Origin: Pseudomonadota bacterium
GTDB lineage: Bacteria > Pseudomonadota > Gammaproteobacteria > Steroidobacterales > Steroidobacteraceae
Direction of reading: 5' to 3'
NCBI GenBank assembly: GCA_018241505.1
Contig: JAFEDS010000017.1
Coordinates: 310,001 to 374,000, forward strand
DNA: 64,000 bases
Shown here: positions 15,778 to 23,170 of the stretch, one piece after another
How positions within the stretch are numbered: position 1 is the stretch's first letter
How the letters are laid out: the number at the start of each line of letters is the position of its first letter
Notes under the pieces: generated by a model
Databases searched by the model: none
What the model was told of the DNA's origin: nothing
The model's input: only the letters and a program-made list of their open reading frames with translations
Program-made: the position numbers and the translations under genes

Positions 15778-16246
15778 CGGTACTCGCGGCTAAAACGCCG
15801 CCCTGCAAGGCATCGCTCATCAAAAGGCGAATCTGGTCGTAATCGCTCATCAGGTCCTCGAACTGGCGCAACACCACCTGCCGCACGAACTCCGGCAGAT
15901 GATCATCCAGCGCATTCCGGTATACCTCGAGCGCGTGATCCTCGCCACGCTCGCACTCATCGACCAGAGCATCGTCGTTGTCATGCGCCAGGGCGTCCGG
16001 CAGTGTCACCCAGCCGCGGCGATTCGTGCTGACGATTTTGCCGCGCGTGGCCGGATCACCGCCGAGCTGTCCGATCAGGCCACGCAGCTCCGCCGCGGCG
16101 AGCGCATGCCGGCTGGCGCGGGACACGAAAAGCTGCCGAAGGATATCCGCACGCGCGTGTTCCGCACAGGCAATGAACCCACTCTCACCATCTCGGGTAA
16201 CCGCCAACAATTCGCTGAGGGTCACTATGGTGTAACGGTAGTTCAT
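15758..16246 (-). CDS. PA2169-type DUF2383 four-helix-bundle protein
   Basis: The 162-residue protein matches the PA2169 family: TLSELLAVTRDGESGFIACAEHA at the start, then a helical body with DECERGEDHALEVYRNALDD and a C-terminal helix. The fold is a ferritin-like four-helix bundle whose function is unknown; in pseudomonads the family is linked to anaerobic and general stress genes. I use ATG 16246, which lies nine bases after GAGGGG (16255-16260); the GTG at 16255 would overlap that site. The same ten bases CGAGGGGTGA form the ribosome-binding region of the BON gene. Confidence 0.82.
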   Translation of the reverse strand: MNYRYTIVTLSELLAVTRDGESGFIACAEHARADILRQLFVSRASRHALAAAELRGLIGQLGGDPATRGKIVSTNRRGWVTLPDALAHDNDDALVDECERGEDHALEVYRNALDDHLPEFVRQVVLRQFEDLMSDYDQIRLLMSDALQGGVLAASTGGHARQ

Positions 16247-16255
16247 GTGGCTCAC

Positions 16256-16483
16256 CCCTCGTATCGGCCAGCGTTTTTGATTCCAGACGCTTCACAGCAT
16301 TCGTCATTCCCGACGACGCATTCGATCAGGGAAATTTCACTCTACGCAAAGACACTACGCGCCCGCGGAATTTTTTTCACGGGGAGTTTGGGGGGCGCGT
16401 ACGAATTACATGTCAGTGGCGGGGAATTAACTTGTGATAGCGGGCCCGCGGGCGATTCGCACTACCAACCCCGCGCAAACTGT
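16256..16483. other. Intergenic region upstream of the candidate small RNA
   Basis: This 228-base part of the 400-base gap must contain the DUF2383 promoter (leftward) and any activator sites for the rightward sigma-54 promoter. GCGGGCCCGC at 16440-16449 is a perfect palindrome, 35 bases upstream of the -24 box. A degenerate GG-N10-GC pattern lies on the minus strand near 16285-16302. I see no credible coding sequence. Confidence 0.5.
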
Positions 16484-16499
16484 TGGCACAACGGTTGCA
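16484..16499 (+). promoter_or_regulatory. Perfect-consensus sigma-54 promoter
   Basis: TGGCACAACGGTTGCA fits TGGCACRNNNNTTGCW at every defined position, with GG (16485-16486) and GC (16497-16498) exactly ten bases apart. It predicts transcription starting at about 16510, immediately before a set of three hairpins. It is intergenic and no rightward coding gene follows. Confidence 0.8.
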
Positions 16500-16509
16500 T
16501 GGCGTTGTG

Positions 16510-16638
16510 TAGGCGGGTGGCGACACGCCCACCCGCAGTCGCTCTAGTTTTGTAGTCACGGCCGCCGAGGGCGGCCGTGACTCTTGCCGAAGACCCCCCG
16601 TTTGGCGGGCTGTGGTGCGACCAGCCCGCTCCTTTTTT
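16510..16638 (+). ncRNA. Candidate sigma-54-dependent small RNA of about 129 nt
   Basis: Downstream of the sigma-54 promoter the sequence folds into three consecutive hairpins. The first is GCGGGTGGCG with CGCCCACCCGC (16513-16536, ten pairs with one bulged C, ACA loop). The second is a perfect 12-base-pair stem GTCACGGCCGCC/GGCGGCCGTGAC with GAG loop (16555-16581). The third is the terminator hairpin (16605-16629) with a six-T run. The linkers are single-stranded, and the second contains the C-rich stretch ACCCCCCG (16593-16600). No open frame with a ribosome-binding site fits. The promoter, fold and terminator are seen; that it is a regulatory RNA is inference. Confidence 0.65.
16605..16638 (+). 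terminator. Intrinsic terminator of the candidate small RNA
   Basis: GCGGGCTG (16605-16612) and CAGCCCGC (16622-16629) form a perfect 8-base-pair stem with a nine-base loop, followed by TCC and TTTTTT. It is oriented rightward. On the other strand no T-run follows the stem, so it does not serve the hybrid-kinase gene. Confidence 0.88.
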
Positions 16639-16646
16639 CGTTGCCT

Positions 16647-18320
16647 TCATCGACCCGCGTCGGCCAGTCGCCGCACCAGGGGCACGAATGTGTTGAAGTC
16701 CAACGGCTTGGGCACATGCAGATCGAAACCCGCATCCATGGCCGCCTCGATGTCGCTGCTGGAGGCATAACCGGTGACCGCGATGGCCAACATCTGGCGG
16801 CCCGACTGCAGGGCCCGAAGCCGGCGTACGAGTGAATACCCGTCCTCTACCGGCATGCCAATGTCCGTCACAATAATGTCGAAGTGAACGCCGGTCTCCT
16901 GCAGCTTCGCGAGCGCCGAAGTCGCTGAATCCGTCACGGTGACATTGGCTCCTTCGAGCTTGAGCGTTTCCGCGACCACCGTACGAGCGTCCGGCTCGTC
17001 ATCGACCACGAGGATCGACAATCCACCGAGACTGGCGCGTCCAGATGTGGAACGCGGATCGCCTGCAGGTTGAGGCTCCGATCTCCAGGGCTGACGCGCT
17101 GGGAATCTCGCGACAAACCGGGCACCACGACCGACGCCAGGACTATAGGCCGCCACGGTTCCTCCGTGCAGGGTGACGATCTCGCGCACGAGGGCCAGGC
17201 CCAAACCCAAACCGCCCGTGTGCCGAGTAATGGAACTGTCGCCCTGGCGGAAACGATCGAACACGTGCGGCAGCAGCTCAGGCGCGATTCCCTGCCCCGT
17301 ATCCTCGACACTCAACTCGGTGTAGCCACCGGCATTGCGAAGACCAACGGTAATATTTCCAGAGCTCGACGTAAATTTCAGAGCGTTTGACAACAGGTTG
17401 GACACCACCTGTTGCAGGCGGTCGGGATCGCCACGCAATTGACCCGCACCCGGCTCGATGTCGGCATGTAACGTGATGCCCCTGCTCGCCGCGGACGGCC
17501 GTGTCTGATCCAGGGTTGCGGCAACTACCTTTGCGAGTTGCATCGGGCGGGCCTCGATTCGCAACTTGCCCGTTTCAATGCGCGCCAGGTCGAGGAGGTC
17601 GTTCACCATTTTCAACTGGGTGCGCGCACTGTGCTCGATACGCGGCGTAATGGCCGCCACCTCCGTGTCATCAGGCCGCTTGACGGCGAGGATGCGATTC
17701 CAGCCGAGGATGGCATTCAGAGGCGAACGCAACTCGTGTGAAAATACCGACAGAAACTGATCTTTACCGCGATTTGCTGCTTCCGCATCGATGCGCAGGC
17801 GCCGCTCGTGTTCGAGTGCCGCCGCGCGTTCAGCCGAATCACTGTCCGCGGCGCGCTTTTCACCGCTGATGTTGCGCGAGGTGAGAATGAGGTTGCGATG
17901 ATTGCCGTCGCCGTTGACGGTGCGACCATGCAGCGCCAGCCATTGAGTTACACCATTCGGCCACAGCGCCTGAACCACGAGGTCGAAATCCACGCCGTTC
18001 GCGAATGCAGCCCGCACCGCATCCGCCAACACCGCCCGAGCTTCTGACACAACGCGCTCTTCCAGCTCTTCCCAGTGGATGGATGCATCCGGCGCCCAGC
18101 CAAATTCTGCTTTGAATTGTGAATTTGCCCGCACGGCGCGGGTCTCACCCGTGAGTACGCAAAAACCCAAGCGCGATGCGGCGACGATGAGTTCGAGCTC
18201 ATCGTTGCGGCGTTCCAGGACCGCACAGCGCACCTGGGCCCGTTGCAGCGCGTCCGAGACTTCCTCGCCGGGGAGGGGCGTCTCAACGGAACTGCGTTCT
18301 GGCTCGTGAATTGATCTCAT
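16647..18320 (-). CDS. Hybrid sensor histidine kinase with PAS and C-terminal receiver
   Basis: The 557-residue protein has a short coiled N-terminus, a PAS-like domain (about 45-165), a HisKA dimerisation helix with FSHELRSPLNAILGW at about residue 190, a HATPase domain with DTGQGIAPELLPHVFDRF and GGLGLGLALV, and a C-terminal receiver with DIIVTDIGMPVEDGYS. No membrane segment is seen, so sensing is cytoplasmic. The receiver suggests phosphotransfer inside the molecule and possibly onward to one of the clustered regulators. It is divergent from rpoN with 81 bases between starts, so the two may respond to the same signals. Confidence 0.92.
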   Translation of the reverse strand: MRSIHEPERSSVETPLPGEEVSDALQRAQVRCAVLERRNDELELIVAASRLGFCVLTGETRAVRANSQFKAEFGWAPDASIHWEELEERVVSEARAVLADAVRAAFANGVDFDLVVQALWPNGVTQWLALHGRTVNGDGNHRNLILTSRNISGEKRAADSDSAERAAALEHERRLRIDAEAANRGKDQFLSVFSHELRSPLNAILGWNRILAVKRPDDTEVAAITPRIEHSARTQLKMVNDLLDLARIETGKLRIEARPMQLAKVVAATLDQTRPSAASRGITLHADIEPGAGQLRGDPDRLQQVVSNLLSNALKFTSSSGNITVGLRNAGGYTELSVEDTGQGIAPELLPHVFDRFRQGDSSITRHTGGLGLGLALVREIVTLHGGTVAAYSPGVGRGARFVARFPARQPWRSEPQPAGDPRSTSGRASLGGLSILVVDDEPDARTVVAETLKLEGANVTVTDSATSALAKLQETGVHFDIIVTDIGMPVEDGYSLVRRLRALQSGRQMLAIAVTGYASSSDIEAAMDAGFDLHVPKPLDFNTFVPLVRRLADAGR

Positions 18321-18345
18321 ACCGTTCGCACAGATCTCACAGCTT

Positions 18346-18361
18346 TGGCATGGCTGTTGCT
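18346..18361 (+). promoter_or_regulatory. Sigma-54-like promoter in front of rpoN
   Basis: TGGCAT-GGCTG-TTGCT differs from the sigma-54 consensus at one defined base (C to T in the -24 box). GG (18347-18348) and GC (18359-18360) are correctly ten bases apart. Transcription would begin near 18372, 30 bases before the rpoN start codon. It suggests that sigma-54 transcribes its own gene. Confidence 0.55.
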
Positions 18362-18401
18362 GTAGTTCTCAAGTCGATCGCAAAGTCGAGGATGATCGGG
18401 A

Positions 18402-19778
18402 ATGTCCAATGCCGTAATGGGACTGCGTCTCAAGCAGCAGCTCACGCTGACGCCGCGACTGCAGCAATCGGTCAAGCTTTTGCAGTTATCGGCCCTGGAG
18501 TGTGTGCAAGAACTGCACCAGGCGATTGCGCAGAACCCGTTCCTGGAAGAGCCCGCGGACACCGCGGACAGCCGATCGCAGGGCGAAGAAGGATCCACGG
18601 AGACGTCCTCGGACGACTCTTCCCGCAGCGACCTGGATTTCTCCGGGAGCGCCGGCAGCAGCGGCGGTGGGGACGACGCGCCCGATTGGACCGAATGGAC
18701 GGCCTCCCCGGCCACGCTGCACGACTCCCTGCATGAGCAACTCCTGCTTCTGGGGCTCAACGAGCGCGACTATCTTCTCGCCAACCTCGTTGTGGACGCG
18801 CTGGACGAGGATGGCTTCCTGCGCCAGCCGCTGGAAGAAATCGAGGAGCTCGCTTCCGGCACCGAGCCGGGAGAGCTGGAAACCGCCCTGCGCATTGTGC
18901 AGACCCTGGAACCGAGCGGTGTCGGAGCCCGGGACCTGGGGGAATGCCTGGCGTTGCAGCTCCAGGCCCTGGAAGCGCAGACGCCGGGCCTGGCCCTGGC
19001 ACTGGATATTGTGCAAAACCGCCTCAGCCTCATGGCGGCCCGCGACAACACGCGCCTGCTGGACGCTCTGGGATGCTCGGAGGACGACCTGCGGCTCGCC
19101 ATGGAGCTGATCCGCAGCCTGGACCCGCGACCGGGATCCAAGATCGGGAGTTTCGAGCCGCGCGCCATCGTACCGGATGTCGTCGTACGCAAGGACAAGA
19201 AACGCTGGAGCGTGAGCATCAATGCCGCCATCTACCCGCGCATCCGCGTGAATCAACAGTACGCTGATTATTTCCGTCAGACCCGAGACGGTGAAACGGC
19301 GCTGCTCGCCCAACACCTGCAGGAAGCACGCTGGCTGGTGCGCAACCTGGAACAGCGTTTTCTCACTATTCAACGCGTGGCTGAGGCCGTCGTTGCTCGG
19401 CAACGTAACTTCTTCGAGTACGGTGATCTCGCCATGCGTCCGCTGACGCTTCGCGAAATAGCGGATGAGTTGGGACTGCACGAGTCGACGGTGTCGCGTG
19501 CGACCAGCCACAAGTACATGGCGACGCCTCGGGGTGTTGTTGCTTTCAAGCGCTTCTTCTCGCGACAACTCGCCACGACCAGCGGCGGATCCTGCTCCGC
19601 GACGGCGATTCGCGCCCTGCTGCGCGAGTTCATTGCGGCGGAGGATCGGCACAATCCGCTGTCGGATGTGCAGTTGACCGAGTTGCTGGCGAATCGCGGC
19701 GTGAAAGTCGCTCGCCGGACCGTCACCAAGTATCGACGCTCAATGTTGTTGCCGGCGGTTGATTTCCGCCGCGCGTAG
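18402..19778 (+). CDS. rpoN: RNA polymerase sigma-54 factor
   Basis: The 458-residue protein has all three sigma-54 regions: the Gln/Leu-rich activator-response region (LKQQLTLTPRLQQSVKLLQL), the core-binding middle, and the DNA-binding end with the helix-turn-helix (TLREIADELGLHESTVSRA) and the RpoN box ARRTVTKYR near residue 440. GAGG at 18388 precedes the ATG. Sigma-54 directs RNA polymerase to -24/-12 promoters and needs an NtrC-type activator, one of which is encoded at 12866-14248. The usual gammaproteobacterial neighbours (lptB, hpf, ptsN) are absent, so this may be a second, specialised rpoN copy. Confidence 0.96.
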   Translation: MSNAVMGLRLKQQLTLTPRLQQSVKLLQLSALECVQELHQAIAQNPFLEEPADTADSRSQGEEGSTETSSDDSSRSDLDFSGSAGSSGGGDDAPDWTEWTASPATLHDSLHEQLLLLGLNERDYLLANLVVDALDEDGFLRQPLEEIEELASGTEPGELETALRIVQTLEPSGVGARDLGECLALQLQALEAQTPGLALALDIVQNRLSLMAARDNTRLLDALGCSEDDLRLAMELIRSLDPRPGSKIGSFEPRAIVPDVVVRKDKKRWSVSINAAIYPRIRVNQQYADYFRQTRDGETALLAQHLQEARWLVRNLEQRFLTIQRVAEAVVARQRNFFEYGDLAMRPLTLREIADELGLHESTVSRATSHKYMATPRGVVAFKRFFSRQLATTSGGSCSATAIRALLREFIAAEDRHNPLSDVQLTELLANRGVKVARRTVTKYRRSMLLPAVDFRRA

Positions 19779-19789
19779 TTCTCGCCCAC

Positions 19790-19819
19790 GGCGCCGGCCA
19801 CTACCTGCCGACCGGCGCC
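19790..19819. terminator. Possible bidirectional hairpin between rpoN and the BON gene
   Basis: GGCGCCGG (19790-19797) and CCGGCGCC (19812-19819) form an 8-base-pair GC stem between convergent genes. There is no T-run on either side, so termination by this hairpin alone is uncertain. Confidence 0.35.
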
Positions 19820-19833
19820 CCGCACCTGCCAAA

Positions 19834-20736
19834 TTACGAGTCACGTCGAAGCGAGCTTCCAGAGCGTCCGCTGGATGTAGTGGAGGTTGTCGAGCCCGTT
19901 CCGCTCGCGACCGGATTGTTGGCGTTCTGACCCAACGCGCCCGCATCCTGATTACCACCCCAGCGAGTAGCGCTCGACGCAACGTGTATGCGGTTGTCGA
20001 CGTCCTGCACGCCGGCCGCCGAGTCCGCTATGTCCTCGATCATATGTTTCATGTGGCGACTCGGCACCGTGCCTTCCAAGGTGACCTTGCCGCCTTGCAC
20101 CTGCACCGTCACTTCGCTGGAGTCGATGTCGTAAGACTGCATCAGCCGCTCGGAGATATCTTCGCGCATGCGCTCGTCCGACCGGGTATAACCCTTCGGC
20201 CCCTGTGGGTAGCGCCGCTCCGTCCGTCCGCGCCAACCGGATGAGAATCCATAGCCATCGCCGCGCGCCTGCCGATATTGAGAGCGGCCCTCGCTCTCGC
20301 GCCCCAGCGGGTCTTCGTAGTTGCCGCGGTTGAAACCAACTTCGTCGAAGTAAGGCGCGTCGGATCTCCAGTCAGCGTGCCCGTAAGTGCCGCCGGTAAA
20401 AGTGGGTCCGCCACCATAGCCTTGCGTGCCGGAGCCGAAGTAGCGCGGCTGATTGCTCCGGCCGAAGGCCGAGTGTGCAAACGGCTCGTGCCCTGAAGGC
20501 TCCTGAGAAAAGACGGAACGACCCTGCCAATCCTGGTTTTCACGCCCGAGATAGTCCTCACGCGATTCGCGTCCACGCCAATCCTGCTCGCCACGGCGCC
20601 AGTCGCCGGTCTCCTGACCGTGCTGTTGTTGCTCGTACCGCCCGCGACCGTAGCGTCCAGATTCTCCGTATTGACGCTGGCTGTAGTGCTCCTGCCCGTA
20701 TTGATCCGGGCGGTTGGTCTGGTCTCGGTAATTCAT
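19834..20736 (-). CDS. BON-domain protein with long hydrophilic N-terminus
   Basis: In this 300-residue protein the first 190 residues are very rich in Gly, Tyr, Arg, Gln and Asp (for example YGQEHYSQRQYGESGRYGR) and look disordered. A BON domain follows at about 195-265 (RMREDISERLMQSYDIDSSEVTV, then GKVTLEGTVPSRHMKHMIEDIA), ending in a Ser/Thr tail. BON domains bind phospholipid and occur in OsmY-type stress proteins. No signal peptide is visible, so its location is uncertain. The ribosome-binding site is buried in a leader hairpin and a sigma-54-like promoter lies just upstream. Confidence 0.8.
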   Translation of the reverse strand: MNYRDQTNRPDQYGQEHYSQRQYGESGRYGRGRYEQQQHGQETGDWRRGEQDWRGRESREDYLGRENQDWQGRSVFSQEPSGHEPFAHSAFGRSNQPRYFGSGTQGYGGGPTFTGGTYGHADWRSDAPYFDEVGFNRGNYEDPLGRESEGRSQYRQARGDGYGFSSGWRGRTERRYPQGPKGYTRSDERMREDISERLMQSYDIDSSEVTVQVQGGKVTLEGTVPSRHMKHMIEDIADSAAGVQDVDNRIHVASSATRWGGNQDAGALGQNANNPVASGTGSTTSTTSSGRSGSSLRRDS

Positions 20737-20739
20737 GTA

Positions 20740-20775
20740 TCACCCCTCGTTCCAATGTTGGTACCCGAGGGGTGA
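20740..20775 (-). promoter_or_regulatory. Leader hairpin that sequesters the BON-gene ribosome-binding site
   Basis: In the mRNA sense, TCACCCCTCG (20775-20766) pairs perfectly with CGAGGGGTGA (20749-20740), a 10-base-pair stem that includes the GAGGGG Shine-Dalgarno. Inside the 16-base loop CCAA and TTGG can pair again around CA. The start codon follows three bases after the stem. Such a layout would keep translation low until the stem is opened by temperature, a protein or an RNA. Confidence 0.6.
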
Positions 20776-20778
20776 CAC

Positions 20779-20794
20779 AGCAACCGCTGTACCT
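20779..20794 (-). promoter_or_regulatory. Sigma-54-like promoter in front of the BON gene
   Basis: On the minus strand AGGTAC-AGCGG-TTGCT keeps GG and GC ten bases apart and matches TGGCACRNNNNTTGCW except at two positions of the -24 box. It predicts transcription starting at the 5' side of the leader hairpin. Confidence 0.45.
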
Positions 20795-20814
20795 TTTCAA
20801 GCTTCAGGCGACGA

Positions 20815-21672
20815 TCAGCGTTGGGCCGGAGCGGCACCCTGGGCAAAACGGCCGGAAGGATCACTGAACACAATTTCAACACGCCGGTTCTGCTGGCGCC
20901 CGGCCGCGGTGGAATTGCTGGCAACCGGCATGTCCTTGCCGCGGCCCAGCGTCTGGATCTGCGAATCTGCAATGCCGCGCGACTCCAACTCGGTGGCGAC
21001 CGCACGCGCCCTGCGCTCCGACAGTCCAATGTTGTAATCATCGCTGCCCACACTGTCGGTATGACCCTCGATCAGGACCTTGGTATTCGGGTTCTGACTG
21101 AGATAGGTGGCGAGCCGATTTATTGATGCCATTGCGCCCGGTTTCAGCGTCGCCTGGCCGGTATCAAACAACACATCGCCCAGCGTCACGACCATGCCGC
21201 GATCGGTCTGCTTGGCTTTCAGCTCGGAGAGCTCCTGCTGCGCGTTGGCGAGCTGTGCCTGGGCCGCCGCGGCCTGGTTTTTCGCCGACTCCGCCGCCGC
21301 CTGCGCATTGGCCGCATCGCGGTTGCGCGCCTCCAGGATGATCTTGTTGCGCTCATCCTGGCCGCGCGCCACTTCCTGGCGCGAATGAGCTTCGGCAGCA
21401 CGCGCTTCACCCGCCTCCGCGTGGCGTCGCGCCAGGTAGGCATAGTGGTCCACGATTGCCGGCGACTGCTTCTGTTGCAGAGCCGCTTCCGCCTGCTGCA
21501 GGGATTTGCGGGCCGCCTCGAGATCCGCGCCGGCGGCCTGTTGCGCCAACGGATCCTGCGACAGTGTCTGGATTTCGGCGCGCGCCTGTTCGACCTGGTC
21601 ACTTCGTTGTGGAGCGGTTGCACACGCAGCCAGTGCCGCCGTGACTGCCCCGACAATCAACAGCTTGTTCAT
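20815..21672 (-). CDS. OmpA-family lipoprotein with DUF4398-like helical region
   Basis: The 285-residue product has a lipoprotein signal with lipobox LAAC (Cys17). A long Ala/Gln-rich coiled-coil region (about 25-155) is followed by an OmpA-like peptidoglycan-binding domain (about 170-275) containing TKVLIEGHTDSVGSDDYN and LSERRARAVATELESRG. It should be lipid-anchored to the outer membrane with the OmpA domain gripping peptidoglycan. Its start overlaps the upstream DUF4398 gene by 4 bases (ATGA), so the pair is translationally coupled. Confidence 0.9.
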   Translation of the reverse strand: MNKLLIVGAVTAALAACATAPQRSDQVEQARAEIQTLSQDPLAQQAAGADLEAARKSLQQAEAALQQKQSPAIVDHYAYLARRHAEAGEARAAEAHSRQEVARGQDERNKIILEARNRDAANAQAAAESAKNQAAAAQAQLANAQQELSELKAKQTDRGMVVTLGDVLFDTGQATLKPGAMASINRLATYLSQNPNTKVLIEGHTDSVGSDDYNIGLSERRARAVATELESRGIADSQIQTLGRGKDMPVASNSTAAGRQQNRRVEIVFSDPSGRFAQGAAPAQR

Positions 21673-22046
21673 TTGGATTCTCCCCGAGCCGATTCCTGAC
21701 GGAGGGTCTCGTTGCTTTTAGCCACTTCCTGCGCCGCGCGCTGCGCCTCGCCGGCGGCCGCACGAGCACTTGCTACATCAGCGTCCACGGCCGCGGATTG
21801 CGCGTAGCGACGCGCCTCGTCGTACTTCCTCTCGGCGTTGGCTTTGTCAGCATTGCTCAATTCATCATGGGCACGCTGCAGATCCGCAGCCGCAAAGCGC
21901 TGCGCTCCCGATCTGTCCGCCTGTTCGATGAGAGTACGTGCCCGCGTCATTTCGTCCGTGGGTTGCGGCCCTTGCGTGGCACAGCCGCCGGCCAATCCAC
22001 ACACCAGTGCGGCCGCCGGAATGAGTCCTATTAGTCTGGGTGACAT
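21669..22046 (-). CDS. DUF4398-domain lipoprotein
   Basis: The 125-residue product begins at ATG 22046, after AGGGGAG in the leader; the longer frame to 22070 lacks such a site. The signal has lipobox LAGGC. The mature part is a helical DUF4398 domain (MTRARTLIEQADRSGAQRFA and AHDELSNADKANAERKYDEA). Its function is unknown. The adjacent OmpA protein carries a similar helical segment, suggesting that the two interact or arose by duplication. Confidence 0.82.
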   Translation of the reverse strand: MSPRLIGLIPAAALVCGLAGGCATQGPQPTDEMTRARTLIEQADRSGAQRFAAADLQRAHDELSNADKANAERKYDEARRYAQSAAVDADVASARAAAGEAQRAAQEVAKSNETLRQESARGESK

Positions 22047-22158
22047 GGTTCTCCCCTTTGGGTGTTGCATCCGATTGCATATGACCTGGGGGAATCATGC
22101 GCGCACGCAACAACACTCACTGTCAGCCGCAAACGGCTTCAGCAGCGCGTCGGACTCA

Positions 22159-23148
22159 TCAATGCGTAGGAGTTCGCTGACCGGCGCTCTTGGTGGCCAG
22201 CTCAATGGAGGCGCGCAACGTGGCGCTGATGCTGCGTCGGCGCAACAGGCTGCGCAGGGCAGCCGCGGGCTTGGCGCCGTTCAAGCGTGACAGGCGTCCA
22301 TCCGCGAAGGCTGCCAGAACCTCGGGGTGGATGTAAGACTTGCGACAGATGGTCGGCGTGTTGCCCAGGCGCCGCGCTACCGCGGCGATGGTTGTAACCA
22401 ATTCCTTCTTGATCTCGCCCTTGTTGCCGACCGGGCGTTTACGCAGCGCCTGCAAGGCTTCAACCGTGGCGAACCAGGTGCGGAAATCCTTGGCGGTGAA
22501 GGGGCCGCCACTTGCCTCGCGCAGGTAGTCATTGACATCTGCCGAATCGATGCCGCGGCGCTCGCCGTCCTCATCGACCCATTGGAACAGCTCCTGGCCG
22601 GGGATGTCGGCGCACCTTTGCACGATACGGGCGATGTGCGGATCGTTGACACTGACACTGTGGGCAACACCGCTTTTGCCCCGAAATTCAAATGTCAGCT
22701 TGCTGCCCCGGATGGTGACGTGACGGTCGCGCAACGTGGTGAGCCCGAATGAGCCGTTCTCACGCGCGTACTCTTCGTTGCCGATGCGTATCAACGTGCA
22801 CTCGAGGAGCCTGACCAGGGTTGCCAACACCTTCTCGCGCGGCAAACCGGGCTTGTGCAGGTCCTGGGAGACGCGGCGCCGGATGCGGGCCAGGCTGCGC
22901 CCGAATTCCAACATGCGGTCGAATTTGGCGGCATCGCGGTGGGTGCGCCAATCGGCGTGATAGCGGTATTGTTTGCGGCCCCGCGCGTCGCGGCCGGTTG
23001 CCTGCAGGTGCCCCCGCGGGTCACAGCAGATCCACACATCACGGTAGGCCGGCGGGATGGCCAGCTTGCGAATCCGGGACAGCAGGGCGGGGTCCGCTAC
23101 CCTGCGGCCACCGGGATGAAAGTAATTGAACTGGCGTCCGCGACGCAC
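22159..23148 (-). CDS. Type IB DNA topoisomerase (poxvirus-like)
   Basis: The 329-residue product matches bacterial topoisomerase IB: IPPAYRDVWICCDPRGHLQATG, QYRYHADWR, LIRIGNEEYARENGSFGLTT, the GGPFTAKDFRTWFAT catalytic segment and the nucleophile Tyr at about residue 270 in ICRKSYIHP. It relaxes supercoils through a 3'-phosphotyrosyl intermediate. The first start codon in frame after the upstream gene is GTG 23148, but homology (PGIRR followed by VRRG) seems to begin about 4-10 codons earlier, where no ATG, GTG or TTG exists. Confidence 0.88.
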   Translation of the reverse strand: MRRGRQFNYFHPGGRRVADPALLSRIRKLAIPPAYRDVWICCDPRGHLQATGRDARGRKQYRYHADWRTHRDAAKFDRMLEFGRSLARIRRRVSQDLHKPGLPREKVLATLVRLLECTLIRIGNEEYARENGSFGLTTLRDRHVTIRGSKLTFEFRGKSGVAHSVSVNDPHIARIVQRCADIPGQELFQWVDEDGERRGIDSADVNDYLREASGGPFTAKDFRTWFATVEALQALRKRPVGNKGEIKKELVTTIAAVARRLGNTPTICRKSYIHPEVLAAFADGRLSRLNGAKPAAALRSLLRRRSISATLRASIELATKSAGQRTPTH

Positions 23149-23170
23149 TCGGCGGATGCCAGGTTTGCAA

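Noticed and set aside
16284-16302. Sigma-54 promoter for the DUF2383 gene (minus strand GG-N10-GC patterns)
   Set aside because: Both -24 and -12 boxes are too degenerate; such GG-N10-GC matches are frequent by chance in GC-rich DNA.
16555-16581. 12-bp hairpin as terminator of the hybrid-kinase gene
   Set aside because: On the minus strand it is followed by TACAAAACT, not a T-run; it fits better as an internal hairpin of the rightward small RNA.
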